A DNA stretch of 54,529 nt from a virus: the IMG/VR virus record IMGVR_UViG_3300009488_000022, positions 1 to 54,529 of that record. One strand, 5' to 3'. Of the stretch, positions 15,903 through 25,778 are shown one piece after another. Each line of letters starts with the position of its first letter. The stretch's first letter is position 1. The translations under genes and the position numbers were made by a program. A model generated the notes under the pieces. The model was not told the DNA's origin, did no database searches, and was given only the letters and a program-made list of their open reading frames with translations.

Positions 15903-17852
15903 ATGACGAGAATCCAAGTAGCCGAACTCTATGCGCCGGTCGTAGCAGATACGACCGGCTTTGCTAAAGGTCTTAGCGGTGCAACCTCTGATGCCAAGGA
16001 GTGGGCGAAGGAGGCTGACAAAACCTTCGGCAAGGTTGGACCGGGTATCAAGTCCAGCTCAAAGGGCTTGGAAGGCCTGGCTAAGGCTGCTGATATTGCC
16101 AAGACAGCCCTCGCCGGCAGCGCCATCGTCATGGCTGGCAAGGCTGCCTACAATCTAGGCGTACTTGGGGCTCAGTCTCTCCGCACCAAGCGAGCGTTCG
16201 ATGCCATTTCTGGCGGTGCTTTCAACGCCGCCGACAACCTGGACGCCATGCGCCGCGCCACTCGCGGCGCGATGAGCGAACAGAACATGATGGCGACGGC
16301 CAATCAACTGTTGCAGATGGGCCTCGCCAATAATGCCGAAGAGCTGGAAGGCGTCACGGAAATGGCCGTGACGCTGGGCGCGGCGATGGGCAAAGAAGCC
16401 GGGCCAGCCGTAGAAGAGTTTTCCCTCATGCTCGCAAACCAATCAATTCCAAGATTGGACACGTTTGGAATTAGCGCGAGCAAGGTTCGCGCCCGCATCC
16501 TGGAATTACAGAAGGCAACACCTGGCCTGAGCCGTGAGATGGCCTTTAACACCGCCGTCAACGAAGAGGGCGCGAAGGCGATGGAGCGGCTGGGGGATGC
16601 TGCCGACGACGAACTACTAGCGAACGAGCGGCTAGAAGCGTCTATGGCCGACTTGAAAGTAATGGCCGGCGAGGCACTGGCCCCGGCGATGGCAGAGGTA
16701 GCCGAGGCGGCGGCAACGGTAACGCGGGCGGTGATAGACGCGCAGCGCGAGATAGATAATTTACGAGATGAACTCGGCGACGCCGCTGTGGAGGCAGCCC
16801 AGACTGAGGACGTCATGGGCACCCTCGCAGATGCTTCAGGAATTCTATCTGGCGAACTTGACGCCACGGGCACCAATCTTTATGAGGCCGGAAGCGCGAT
16901 GGAAGCCCTCCGTGCACGCGCTGTTGCAATGGCGGAAGGCGTGGCGGAAGCAGTTGAGAGTGGGCGTTCGCAGGTAGACGGCTGGTCATCGTCACTGTTC
17001 GGCACGGCAGAGGCGGGAAACGTTGCGTCAGAGTCGATGTATGAGTTGAGCACGTCTGTCAACACTGTCGCTAGTTCATTCGGCGAGATGGAATTTGACG
17101 ACGAACAACTATGGAAGATGGCAGCGGCAAGCGGGGCCAGCCTGGACGAGTTGAGTACGCTGGCGCAAACACTAGGCATTGCGACTGAGGCGGAAATAGA
17201 GAACACACTCGAAGGCTATAAGTTGGTTGAGATGTTTGGCGAGGGGGAACTGTCTGCTGCCAACCTGGCTACCGGCTTCGACGACCTGGCAGCATCTACA
17301 CGGGCAGACGAGGCGGCAGCGGTAGCGGCGCGGGTTGAAACCGAGGCACTACGAGAGGAGTTTCTGGAAGGCACGCGGGCGGTTTCCGGGCTACAAGAAG
17401 GCACCGACGACGCCACTACCTCGATGCTGAGTTTCAAGGATGAAATTATACCTGTGAATATAGAGACCGCCGAGTTTGGCGAAAACATCTCGTTAGTCAA
17501 CGACGTGCTGAACCAGATGGCAGGTGAGTATACCGTAGTAATACACTATGAGCATACAGGCACGCCACCCAGTGCGCTGCCAGGCGGGGGCGGTGGGGGT
17601 GGTGTGCCGCCGCCCCTCCAGCACGGCACACCTTTCTGGCGCGGCGGCCTAGCCATCCTCGGCGATCGGGGGCCAGAGCTGGTGGCATTACCGCGCGGTA
17701 GTCGTGTGTGGTCAACGGATGCACCAGAGACGCAAGCAGCAATTGGCAATAGTTTTGGCGGAGATACATACATCATCAATGACAGATTAGCTATGGCACT
17801 GGCGCTAGAACAGAACCGGCACAGGCGCATCCAGCGCATAGAAGGAATGTGA
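15903..17852 (+). CDS. Tail tape measure protein
   Basis: 649 residues, helical and Ala-rich, setting tail length. It has a hydrophobic stretch near residues 68-90, a central region of repeated helices, and a glycine-rich linker. The C-terminal end (HGTPFWRGGLAILGDRGPEL, LPRGSRVWS) is the usual tape measure tail. At ~0.15 nm per residue it predicts a tail near 100 nm. Starts two bases after the chaperone stop; ribosome site weak, suggesting coupled translation. Confidence 0.9.
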   Translation: MTRIQVAELYAPVVADTTGFAKGLSGATSDAKEWAKEADKTFGKVGPGIKSSSKGLEGLAKAADIAKTALAGSAIVMAGKAAYNLGVLGAQSLRTKRAFDAISGGAFNAADNLDAMRRATRGAMSEQNMMATANQLLQMGLANNAEELEGVTEMAVTLGAAMGKEAGPAVEEFSLMLANQSIPRLDTFGISASKVRARILELQKATPGLSREMAFNTAVNEEGAKAMERLGDAADDELLANERLEASMADLKVMAGEALAPAMAEVAEAAATVTRAVIDAQREIDNLRDELGDAAVEAAQTEDVMGTLADASGILSGELDATGTNLYEAGSAMEALRARAVAMAEGVAEAVESGRSQVDGWSSSLFGTAEAGNVASESMYELSTSVNTVASSFGEMEFDDEQLWKMAAASGASLDELSTLAQTLGIATEAEIENTLEGYKLVEMFGEGELSAANLATGFDDLAASTRADEAAAVAARVETEALREEFLEGTRAVSGLQEGTDDATTSMLSFKDEIIPVNIETAEFGENISLVNDVLNQMAGEYTVVIHYEHTGTPPSALPGGGGGGGVPPPLQHGTPFWRGGLAILGDRGPELVALPRGSRVWSTDAPETQAAIGNSFGGDTYIINDRLAMALALEQNRHRRIQRIEGM

Positions 17853-17862
17853 GGAGAATAAA

Positions 17863-18816
17863 ATGGCATTAGATCAGGATGTAACGCTCGGCAGTTCCGC
17901 GACCACAGTGGTGAAATTTGGTTCGACCGATGTCGTACTCGTCGTTGCCACGGGGGCACCAGACGGAAACTCATCTCCGCAATCTGATGCCGCTAAGGGC
18001 TCACTCTACCTGCGTACTGATGCAAGCACAGATGAAAGCGCGTGGTACGAAAAAGTAGACACCGCAGACTCGGACGACGACTGGGCTGTTGTGCTGATAG
18101 CAGGTGAAGTTGTATCAGGCGGGCGTACCTGGGCCACGGGCTGGACGATGGGCACAGATAATAAGTTGTATTTCCGCGACACTGCCATATATGCCTACTC
18201 CAGCGCCGACGGCGTTCTACACCTGGTGGCCGACGGCTCAGTACGCATCGGAGACGGTACGAATGAGTTGATCGTACACCCAGACGGCGAAATTGAACTA
18301 GCGGGCACGGCAATGGTGACGCGGACTATCCCGCTGGGCCTGGACAGCCAGCACGGGACGGCTACCAGCGAGGCGTTTAACGCCGCACCGTCCATCAACC
18401 TTGACGCCGACGGCGAGACCTGGTTCGTGTCCTTTGAGGCCCCCAATGACTGGGATGAGGCCAGTGACCTAACAATGGTTTGCATGGTCGGTAACGAGAT
18501 AGCCGAGACTGATAACGACGACGTGAGCTTTACCGGCCAGGCGCGGGGCTATGCCGACGGCGAGACGATGGGCGACGCGGGCCAGGCAGTGACGTTCGCG
18601 TTGAACCTGACGGGTGGCGATCAGGCGATAGATGTCATCAATCGCGTGACCGGCGTGATTGATTGGAACGAGGCCACTTACCCCATCGCCGCCGGTGACA
18701 CCGTCGTGGTGGAGATGACTGTGAACTTGACCGATGGCACAGAGTGCACGGGACCGCTTCACATCGTCGGACAATGGGTAGAATATTATGCTAATAAATT
18801 GGGGACTGCTACTTGA
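17863..18816 (+). CDS. Tail-associated structural/fibre protein
   Basis: 317 residues, ATG after GAGGAGAA. N-terminal ~120 residues (VVKFGSTDVVLVVATGAPDG..., LYLRTDASTDESAWYEKV) have the pattern of small fibre or tip repeats; the remainder is a beta-rich domain. No catalytic motif. Location after the tape measure points to the tail tip or fibre. Confidence 0.65.
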   Translation: MALDQDVTLGSSATTVVKFGSTDVVLVVATGAPDGNSSPQSDAAKGSLYLRTDASTDESAWYEKVDTADSDDDWAVVLIAGEVVSGGRTWATGWTMGTDNKLYFRDTAIYAYSSADGVLHLVADGSVRIGDGTNELIVHPDGEIELAGTAMVTRTIPLGLDSQHGTATSEAFNAAPSINLDADGETWFVSFEAPNDWDEASDLTMVCMVGNEIAETDNDDVSFTGQARGYADGETMGDAGQAVTFALNLTGGDQAIDVINRVTGVIDWNEATYPIAAGDTVVVEMTVNLTDGTECTGPLHIVGQWVEYYANKLGTAT

Positions 18817-19589
18817 CAATAACTAACAGGCCAACAACTATCTATGCCTTGCTCGATCCACGGGATGCTGCTGTTCGCTATATCGGCAAGACAATACAAA
18901 CTCCAGCGGCGCGGCTGAGGAGGCACCTACAGCGCAGATTCCATACCCGCAAAGGTTGCTGGATATCTCAACTCAAAGAGCAAGGCTTAAAACCAATCTG
19001 GCAAACACTTGAGGTTATCCCAGCAGGAGAGGGGTGGGAAGCACGTGAGTGCTGGTGGATAGCGCATGGACGTAATGAAGGATGGCCCTTAACAAACATC
19101 GGCGATGGTGGAGAGGGGCGCTCGCCACATACCAAATCAGCTGCAACCAGGCAAAAGCAATCCGACGCAGTGAAAGCAGCTTGGCGCAGAGGGGCCTACG
19201 ATGGTAGAGATACCGAAGAATTTCGGCACAAAATAAGTGAGGCTCATAAAGGCAAGACTCTATCAAAAGAACATCGTCGCAAAATTGGTGATGCATTTAG
19301 GGGCAAAGTGCTCACTAAGGAACATAAGCAAAAGATAGGCAAGGCCAATGGAGGAGAGAATAATCCCTTTTTTGGCAAACATCATAGCGAAGAGACAAGG
19401 GCAAGATACCGAATCATCAACAAAGGCGCAGGGAATCCCCGTGCTAAATTGACCGAAAAAGAGGTAATAAGAATCCGGGCACGATGGGCTAATGACAAGA
19501 TTACACAAGCGGCTCTTGCTAGAGAATATGGCATAACACGGGCGGCGGTGTGGCGCATTGTACATCGAATCACCTGGACTCACGTTTGA
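18813..19589 (+). CDS. GIY-YIG homing endonuclease with NUMOD3 repeats
   Basis: 258 residues from TTG 18813, overlapping the previous stop. Residues ~9-26 carry the GIY-YIG core (TIYALLD ... VRYIGKT), with the WEARECWWIA helix near 75-84. Residues ~130-195 hold NUMOD3-type DNA-binding repeats (HKISEAHKGKTLSKEHRRKI and similar). The C-terminus (~205-258) is a helix-turn-helix related to that of the HNH gene at 12615. AT-richer than neighbours. Sits between tail genes without breaking one. Confidence 0.92.
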   Translation: MTITNRPTTIYALLDPRDAAVRYIGKTIQTPAARLRRHLQRRFHTRKGCWISQLKEQGLKPIWQTLEVIPAGEGWEARECWWIAHGRNEGWPLTNIGDGGEGRSPHTKSAATRQKQSDAVKAAWRRGAYDGRDTEEFRHKISEAHKGKTLSKEHRRKIGDAFRGKVLTKEHKQKIGKANGGENNPFFGKHHSEETRARYRIINKGAGNPRAKLTEKEVIRIRARWANDKITQAALAREYGITRAAVWRIVHRITWTHV

Positions 19590-19597
19590 GGTAACCT

Positions 19598-20974
19598 ATG
19601 GCAGCAATCGTGGCACTCGTCAGGCGACGTGACTTCAGCACCGATATTTCATCATTGTCACTCCTCGGCTACGACAACGGCTTTCAGTTGCCGTACCGGG
19701 GCTGGATACAGGCCGTCGCCGGCGGCGATGCCGAAGTCGCCGAGGCGATGACGCTGTACGTCGAAGGGTCTAGCCACAATGATCTGGCGACAAAGCTGCA
19801 ATCACTGGACGACAAGATACAAGAAGTCGGCTGGTACGCGGATGGCGTAGAACGTTACGGTGTCTGGCTGCGGGCACAGATGGCGGACGAAGACCACGCG
19901 CGGCAGGCCCTCGTAACTGGCATGCGTTGCGAGCCCACGGTTTCATTCTATGGCCCGCTGGTTGCGCCGGGAAACTTTGTGCGCGGCTACAATCTGGCGC
20001 TGGAGCGGACGCCGTGGTGGGAATCGCTAGTCCATAATACCGCGACCATTCCGCTCAATTGTACCGGCGGACTGGGAGATTACTCAGATCCTATCACCGT
20101 AGCCGGCACGATTCCGGCACGTATAGCCAGGACGCGGTTTCTCGGCGTATCCGGCAGCGGCCCCCTGTACGAATTCTGGCTGGGCTTCCGCACGGATCGC
20201 TTTGGCGATCGGGCGAATCTGGAGACCGTGTGGGATCTAGGCGTTGACGGCTCAGGCACGAACGACACGACGACCGACGTGGCCGACGCTACGGCCTACG
20301 CTGGGTACAGAGCGCAATGCACATTCGGCACTGAGACAGAACTGAAGCGCATCCAGATTGCATTACAAAGCGCAACAACAGACTATGAAGACCAGCGCGG
20401 TTCATATACCATATTGCTACGCGCCAAGGTAGACGCCAGCACCACTTGCCAGGTTCGTCTCAAAGACGGCTTCCTCTACACGGCGGCGATACGAGCGCAG
20501 CAACGCGTTGAGGTGACATCGACTGATTGGTTTCTCCATGCGCTCGGCACGGTAGACATCCCGCCGTCCCACGGCATCCTACAAGCCGACTTCCTAAGAC
20601 AATACGGCTTTGAGATACATGCTTCCCGCACGGCAGGATCAGGCAGTGATGCCCTGCACATGGACTGCATCATTCTCATTCCGCGCACTGAGGGCGCACT
20701 CCACATCACGGGCGCGGCTGTGACATATTCGCTGGGCGACCTGCGACCAGCCACCATCACGACGACTGCTGATGGCAAGATCAGTGGTTGGTCATACCAA
20801 AGTAATCTTCCACGCGCTACGCTCACCGTTGAGCCGGACAGATATGCGCTTCCAGTGGGCGACGGGGCTGTGATAGTAGCCGGGCAGCGAGAGACGGAAC
20901 ACGATCTCGACGATGGCGTCAATCTATCACTATCTTTTCACAGGCGCTGGCGCACGCTACGAGGTAGCGAGTGA
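19598..20974 (+). CDS. Distal tail / minor tail protein
   Basis: 458 residues after GAGGTAACCT. The N-terminal ~110 residues and the last ~90 (VTYSLGDLRPATITTTADG, RATLTVEPDRYALPVGDG) look like one interrupted tail domain; the middle (~150-350) is a beta-sandwich resembling carbohydrate-binding folds. Order after the tape measure fits a Dit-like protein. Sequence similarity alone is weak. Confidence 0.65.
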   Translation: MAAIVALVRRRDFSTDISSLSLLGYDNGFQLPYRGWIQAVAGGDAEVAEAMTLYVEGSSHNDLATKLQSLDDKIQEVGWYADGVERYGVWLRAQMADEDHARQALVTGMRCEPTVSFYGPLVAPGNFVRGYNLALERTPWWESLVHNTATIPLNCTGGLGDYSDPITVAGTIPARIARTRFLGVSGSGPLYEFWLGFRTDRFGDRANLETVWDLGVDGSGTNDTTTDVADATAYAGYRAQCTFGTETELKRIQIALQSATTDYEDQRGSYTILLRAKVDASTTCQVRLKDGFLYTAAIRAQQRVEVTSTDWFLHALGTVDIPPSHGILQADFLRQYGFEIHASRTAGSGSDALHMDCIILIPRTEGALHITGAAVTYSLGDLRPATITTTADGKISGWSYQSNLPRATLTVEPDRYALPVGDGAVIVAGQRETEHDLDDGVNLSLSFHRRWRTLRGSE

Positions 20975-22443
20975 TCAGCCTCAATCTCTTCGACAACGTC
21001 AAGAATAGCGATGCGCCAATTGCCAACCTCGGCGACGGCGTCAAAGGCCGCCTGCAGAACTGGAAGCACATCATCAAAGACATTGGCGGCTACTGGGTTG
21101 CCACCACCGACTGGCGCGACAACCGCGCAGAGATGACAGAGATGTGGCTGAACGGCGTGGCCCGGCGCATCGTGGAGCGGGCGGGCGGGCTCACGACCTG
21201 GGAAGGCTTCGCCGCCGATCTGGAGTTGACGCTGGACGGGCAGAAATATATCCGCACCCTGCCCGCCTGCGCTAATGCCGTACGCTCAATTTACTCGACT
21301 ATCGGTGATAACGTATTCACCGACGGCTCAGCGGAGAGCGCCGCCTGGGCCGCTGTCGGCACGCCATCAACTCGCGAGCGCGTCACGACCTGGGTGACGC
21401 GCGGAACCTATGGCATGCACGTCGTGACGGATGCTAATAACGAAGGCGTAGAGATCGAGAATGGCCTGACCATCACCGCTGCCGTGGCGTACCAGTGCCA
21501 CGTCACAGTGGAGGTCATAAGCGGAACCTGGACGCTGGCAGTACATAATACCGCCGACGATGCAATCATAGCCTCACGCGAGACGACAGGCACGGGCAGA
21601 GATGTCATCCTGGTGCGAGTCGGCGACAACAACGCCGCGACCGGCGTCTACGTCCGCCTCACCGCCGCCGCCTCTGGCGCTGAGATTTACGCCGACGCCG
21701 CCGTATTGCAGACCGCGCCACAGCGGGCAGAAACGGAATGGTTCACCGACGACGACGCGATAGCAGAATACGGCAGGATGGAAGGCATTCTATTGGAAGC
21801 GGCGATGACCGATGCATCAGCAGAAGCGGGTGTAAAGACTAAACTGGCGGAGCATGCCTGGCCGCGCGGGTTTCCGCCTGAGCAGTTCTCGATCATGGAG
21901 ACCGGCGGCAAAGACGGCTTGTCTATCTTATTCACCGGCTACTCCCACACGCTGAAATGGCGGCATGCGCTGACGACCGGCTCAGGCGCTATCAGCAGCG
22001 TGATAATTCCCGCCGTGCTGGCCGAAGCAGAGTTCGTATCTGCCGGCGTCATCGAGGCTAACGCCGTGGCGTACCAGGTAGAGGACGACAACCCGCTGAC
22101 ACACTGGGAGGTACTGGAAAGGGCAACGCGGGTGGGGGACGATACGGGTGCTCGCTATCAGTGCGGCGTCTACGGCGGGAGGCTGCTCGATTACGGCCCG
22201 CGCCCGACGGCGCTGAGTTACCACTATCGGGGCGGGCGGCTGCTGGACGTGCACGGCGGCGAGGTGAAGCCGTGGGCCGTGCGACCCGGCTTGGTGCACC
22301 TGGATGACATGCCGGTGGGGCCGGACCAGATCACAGGCGACATCAACGATGATCCGAGAACCGCCTGGATTTGTGAGGTGGAGTACAGCGCACCTGACGG
22401 CCTGCAATTCAAGCGCGAGCCGCTGCCTGGAGAAGAGCGATGA
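20971..22443 (+). CDS. Baseplate hub-like tail protein with inserted beta domain
   Basis: 490 residues from GTG 20971, four-base overlap with the previous gene and ATGA overlap with the next. The N-terminal ~105 and C-terminal ~220 residues look like hub-type tail domains. Residues ~110-250 (FTDGSAESAAWAAVGTPS, YQCHVTVEVISGTWTLAVHN) resemble a carbohydrate-binding beta-sandwich put into the hub. This suggests glycan contact at the tail tip. Confidence 0.65.
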   Translation: MISLNLFDNVKNSDAPIANLGDGVKGRLQNWKHIIKDIGGYWVATTDWRDNRAEMTEMWLNGVARRIVERAGGLTTWEGFAADLELTLDGQKYIRTLPACANAVRSIYSTIGDNVFTDGSAESAAWAAVGTPSTRERVTTWVTRGTYGMHVVTDANNEGVEIENGLTITAAVAYQCHVTVEVISGTWTLAVHNTADDAIIASRETTGTGRDVILVRVGDNNAATGVYVRLTAAASGAEIYADAAVLQTAPQRAETEWFTDDDAIAEYGRMEGILLEAAMTDASAEAGVKTKLAEHAWPRGFPPEQFSIMETGGKDGLSILFTGYSHTLKWRHALTTGSGAISSVIIPAVLAEAEFVSAGVIEANAVAYQVEDDNPLTHWEVLERATRVGDDTGARYQCGVYGGRLLDYGPRPTALSYHYRGGRLLDVHGGEVKPWAVRPGLVHLDDMPVGPDQITGDINDDPRTAWICEVEYSAPDGLQFKREPLPGEER

Positions 22444-23852
22444 GACGGCTATCTGACGGCAGTGCAATCAGCGAAGCGCGACGGTTCAAGACGTTGACGC
22501 TGGGCCGCGCCGTCGGCAGCGGGGGCGCAGGCGTTGCGATGCCACAGCCGACAGTACAGAACCAGATGATCATCGCCAACGCCGCAATCGCCTGGACGCT
22601 GCTGGCCGCGCCGTCGGCAGAGGGGCAAGTCCCCATCACGGGGGCCGATCCTTATACGCCTGTCTGGACGGCACGCTTTGACGCCACTGTGCCGAACACG
22701 ATTGAGCCAGATGATGCGGCTGCGGCGGGATCCGCTACAGTGGCCGCCAAGCGCGATCATGAGCATGCCATAGTCTGCGCTGCCTCCGCCTCTCCGAGCG
22801 TAAGCCTATCGGCTAGCGCGGAAGGCTCAGGCACTTCATTTGCACGGGCCGACCACGCGCACCAACTCGACCAGACTATAACGCCGACGTGGACGGCGTT
22901 ACATCTATTCAATGCCGGCATCAGACTAAGTGGCGCGTCGGGTGCAAATGTCATTGCCATACCAAATAATGTGGCACAGGCAATGCACGTCGCTGACATG
23001 GGTGGCAAAGAATACCTGCGCATCGTGAGCCTGGATGCACAGTCTGCCGTCGTATTCAACGAGAGCGGCGCAGACGTGGATCACCGCTGGGAGGCCAGCG
23101 GGCAGGCGAACGCGCTGTTCATACAAGGTAGCACCGGGAACATAGGCGCTAAAACAAACGATCCGTTGGCTAATCATCACGTCGTCGGTAGTACTGTCGC
23201 CAATAAGCATATCGCTGGTTATTATAGCTCAGCTGTGCAAATCTTGGAAAAAGCAGCAGGGTGTGGACTACAGATCATAGCAGATGATGGTTCAACTGGT
23301 GCATCCTACATCATGCTGAGTAATGCACCGTCTAGCGGCGATAACAAGCATTGGATCATGCACCATCTCGGCACTGGCGGGAGTGACCGATTATTCATCG
23401 GCTACGTGACGAGCAACGTGACGGATTTCTCGCCTTACAGTGGCGTTAGTGAATACTTCACTATCTCCACGGCCGGCGCAGTACATATCATAGAAAACAG
23501 CGCCACGGTACGCCTCACCGGCACAAAGCAATTCGTCTGGTCCATCCCTAATCCCAGCGTAGGGACATACGGCCAAGTTCGCATTCCGTGGGCCTGTACC
23601 GTCAGGCGAGTTGACGGCAACATCGTCGGCGGCACATCGTGCACGGTCAATGTCGAAGAGAGGGCTACCCCAGGTGGTGCGGGTACTGATATTCTGTCAT
23701 CTGACATGGTGGCGGATGCAAACGGCGAAAGCGTCACTGCCGGGTTTAACAATTCGACATTGGCGGCGGGCGCTTATCTCACGGTTGATGTTTCTGCCGT
23801 CTCTGGCGCAGTGGCAGAGGTGAATATTGCGGTAACCGTGACGCTGACATAA
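22440..23852 (+). CDS. Tail fibre / receptor-binding protein
   Basis: 470 residues. Start of the fibre region: Gly/Ala-rich N-terminus (GRAVGSGGAGVAMPQPTVQNQ) then repeated A-x-H motifs (KRDHEHAI, FARADHAHQLDQTITPTW), common in phage fibres. The C-terminus is a beta domain. Likely receptor binding, from composition and order. Confidence 0.72.
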   Translation: MRRLSDGSAISEARRFKTLTLGRAVGSGGAGVAMPQPTVQNQMIIANAAIAWTLLAAPSAEGQVPITGADPYTPVWTARFDATVPNTIEPDDAAAAGSATVAAKRDHEHAIVCAASASPSVSLSASAEGSGTSFARADHAHQLDQTITPTWTALHLFNAGIRLSGASGANVIAIPNNVAQAMHVADMGGKEYLRIVSLDAQSAVVFNESGADVDHRWEASGQANALFIQGSTGNIGAKTNDPLANHHVVGSTVANKHIAGYYSSAVQILEKAAGCGLQIIADDGSTGASYIMLSNAPSSGDNKHWIMHHLGTGGSDRLFIGYVTSNVTDFSPYSGVSEYFTISTAGAVHIIENSATVRLTGTKQFVWSIPNPSVGTYGQVRIPWACTVRRVDGNIVGGTSCTVNVEERATPGGAGTDILSSDMVADANGESVTAGFNNSTLAAGAYLTVDVSAVSGAVAEVNIAVTVTLT

Positions 23853-23862
23853 GGAGGTACGA

Positions 23863-24078
23863 ATGAGCACGATTGCAACGGCGATTGCAACAGAGGAGCA
23901 ACAGCGGGGGCAGGCGTTCATGCAGGCGCGGTCGCAGTTAGAGCGGGAATACAACTGCACCACGACTATCGTGCCGACATGGATGCCAGGCGTGAGCGGA
24001 ACCTTTGTGCTGGCGTTTGACGAGCAAGTGATGGTCGGGCCTATGCCACCAGAACCAGAAAAGGGCGGCAAGAAATAA
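23863..24078 (+). CDS. Small protein between fibre genes, unknown
   Basis: 71 residues, ATG after AAGGAGGT. Gln/Glu-rich N-terminal helix, then a short hydrophobic C-terminal part with PMPPEPEKGGKK. Could be a fibre chaperone by position; no family recognised. Confidence 0.6.
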   Translation: MSTIATAIATEEQQRGQAFMQARSQLEREYNCTTTIVPTWMPGVSGTFVLAFDEQVMVGPMPPEPEKGGKK

Positions 24079-24912
24079 ATGGCCCGAATCGGAATCGTGT
24101 TCGATAGCGGCGACTTTGAATACGGCAACCTGACTGGCTTTTATACCACGAATAATCACAATACGCCGGAAGTCATCTCGCGTGTCAGTTATCCCGTGCG
24201 CCGTGGGGTATATTCGATGCGCGCCTACCTCCACCGCACTGAGTCCGAACACTCATTCCGCACGATGGTAACCGTCCAGGACGACCCGGAAGGCGAGCCG
24301 GAAACGCAAGATGAATTCAACTTCACCATCGGCGACGAATATTGGATCGGCTTCTCCATATACGTCCAGGCCGACCTGGTATCCGATCCGGTTGGCCTCT
24401 CCGACGTCGTCTTCCAGGTGCACGGCAGCCCAGATGACGGCGAAGACTCACGCAACCCAATGATTGCCTTAGTCGTTGACACCCAAGACGAGGGGGGACT
24501 GGTTAACTACTGGCGCATCTGGCGGCTGTGGGACACCCGCGAAATGACGACAGGGGGAGTCGAGCACACCGAATGGTACGAAATGATGTTGCCAATGGGA
24601 GACGACGTCGGGCGCTGGACAGATTGGGTCTTTCACATCATCTTCGATTATGCCAACAACGGCGACGGCCTGCTCGAAGTCTGGCGCAACGGCACGCAGG
24701 TGCTTGACGTGTCGGGCGGGAACTGTTATAATGATGTCATCGGGCCCTACCCCACTTTTGGCGTCTACAAATGGCCGTGGGCGGGCGAAGATGAAACTAA
24801 CTCTGAGTGGCGGTTGTTCTACTTCGACGAATTCCGCATCGGCGACGATACTGCATCCTACGACGACGTAAGGCCCGGCGCGCTGCCGGGCGTCATTACG
24901 ATGACAGTTTGA
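24079..24912 (+). CDS. Polysaccharide lyase-like beta-jelly-roll protein
   Basis: 277 residues, starting right after the previous stop. VYSMRAYLHR, YWIGFSIYVQADL, WTDWVFHIIFDYANNGDGLL, EVWRNGTQVLD and FGVYKWPW follow the pattern of the heparin-lyase/alginate-lyase-like jelly-roll family (PF14099 type). It may cut or bind host capsular glycan. The catalytic pair cannot be confirmed without alignment. Confidence 0.7.
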   Translation: MARIGIVFDSGDFEYGNLTGFYTTNNHNTPEVISRVSYPVRRGVYSMRAYLHRTESEHSFRTMVTVQDDPEGEPETQDEFNFTIGDEYWIGFSIYVQADLVSDPVGLSDVVFQVHGSPDDGEDSRNPMIALVVDTQDEGGLVNYWRIWRLWDTREMTTGGVEHTEWYEMMLPMGDDVGRWTDWVFHIIFDYANNGDGLLEVWRNGTQVLDVSGGNCYNDVIGPYPTFGVYKWPWAGEDETNSEWRLFYFDEFRIGDDTASYDDVRPGALPGVITMTV

Positions 24913-24920
24913 GGGAAATA

Positions 24921-25739
24921 GTGAAAAAAGCATTCTTGCTGATTGCAATCCTAATTCTGCTGGCCGGGTGCGTCTCCCGCCAAGCACAAGCGCCTGAGCC
25001 GCTGCTGGACAACGGCAACTTTGAGGCGGACTGGGGAATAGACAAAAGCCACCGCTGCCTCATATTTCCCGCTGACGGTGAGCCATATGAGACAGATATA
25101 GGAAACATTTTTTCGCCTTCTGGCGGTTGGGTAACATGGTTCCGACATGATCCGGGAATATTTGACCAGCCAGAGGTGCGCGACGCTTGGAGATACGTAG
25201 ACCCGCGCCGGGTGCGTACAGGCGAAAAGGCTACCCTGCTATTTACGTTTAACCGCCGGCATGACGCGGGGTTCTTGCAACAGGTGCAAGTCAAGCCGGG
25301 GCAGCGGTTGCGCCTGACGGCCTATGCGCACGCCTGGAGCAACCATAGCCTGTCAGGATATGAGTGGTGCGCCGACGACGGGCGCTGCTCGTGTGGCGTG
25401 GGGCGGGAAACCATAGCGATACCGGCAGATAGAATACCGCCGCTGAACGGCGATGTGTGGAACGATGCCGTTGGCAACTTCCTTTTCAGCGTGGGGATAG
25501 ACCCGACGGGCGGCCTCGACCCGTATGCCGATACCGTCGTGTGGGGTGACGCCTGGGCGATATACAACGGCTACGCGTACCAACTCAGTGTCGAGGCTAC
25601 AGCGCAGGCAGAGACAGTGACGGTGTTCCTGCGCAGTAGGACGCGGTGGGCATTTAAGCACAACGACGCGGTATGGGATGATGTGGTACTTTTGAACGTA
25701 ACGTACCGGGTATTCCTACCAGTGGTAAGGTTAGAGTAA
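24921..25739 (+). CDS. Lipoprotein with Chloroflexota-like C-terminus
   Basis: 272 residues from GTG 24921, preceded by GAGGGAAA. It begins with KK, a hydrophobic stretch and lipobox LLAGC, with Cys17 as the lipidation site. The mature part begins LLDNGNFEADWG, as in carbohydrate-binding beta-sandwiches of secreted proteins. The C-terminus YRVFLPVVRLE resembles the hydrophobic ending common in Anaerolineae exported proteins. A lipoprotein between receptor-binding and lysis genes could alter the host surface or block superinfection; that is inference. Probably host-derived. Confidence 0.75.
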   Translation: MKKAFLLIAILILLAGCVSRQAQAPEPLLDNGNFEADWGIDKSHRCLIFPADGEPYETDIGNIFSPSGGWVTWFRHDPGIFDQPEVRDAWRYVDPRRVRTGEKATLLFTFNRRHDAGFLQQVQVKPGQRLRLTAYAHAWSNHSLSGYEWCADDGRCSCGVGRETIAIPADRIPPLNGDVWNDAVGNFLFSVGIDPTGGLDPYADTVVWGDAWAIYNGYAYQLSVEATAQAETVTVFLRSRTRWAFKHNDAVWDDVVLLNVTYRVFLPVVRLE

Positions 25740-25778
25740 AGTAAGAATAAGGCGGGTATAGGGTTAGAGGGGGTTAGA

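Noticed and set aside
18813-18860. TTGACA at 18813 as a promoter
   Set aside because: No suitable -10 at 16-18 bases; the TTG is better explained as the GIY-YIG start codon.
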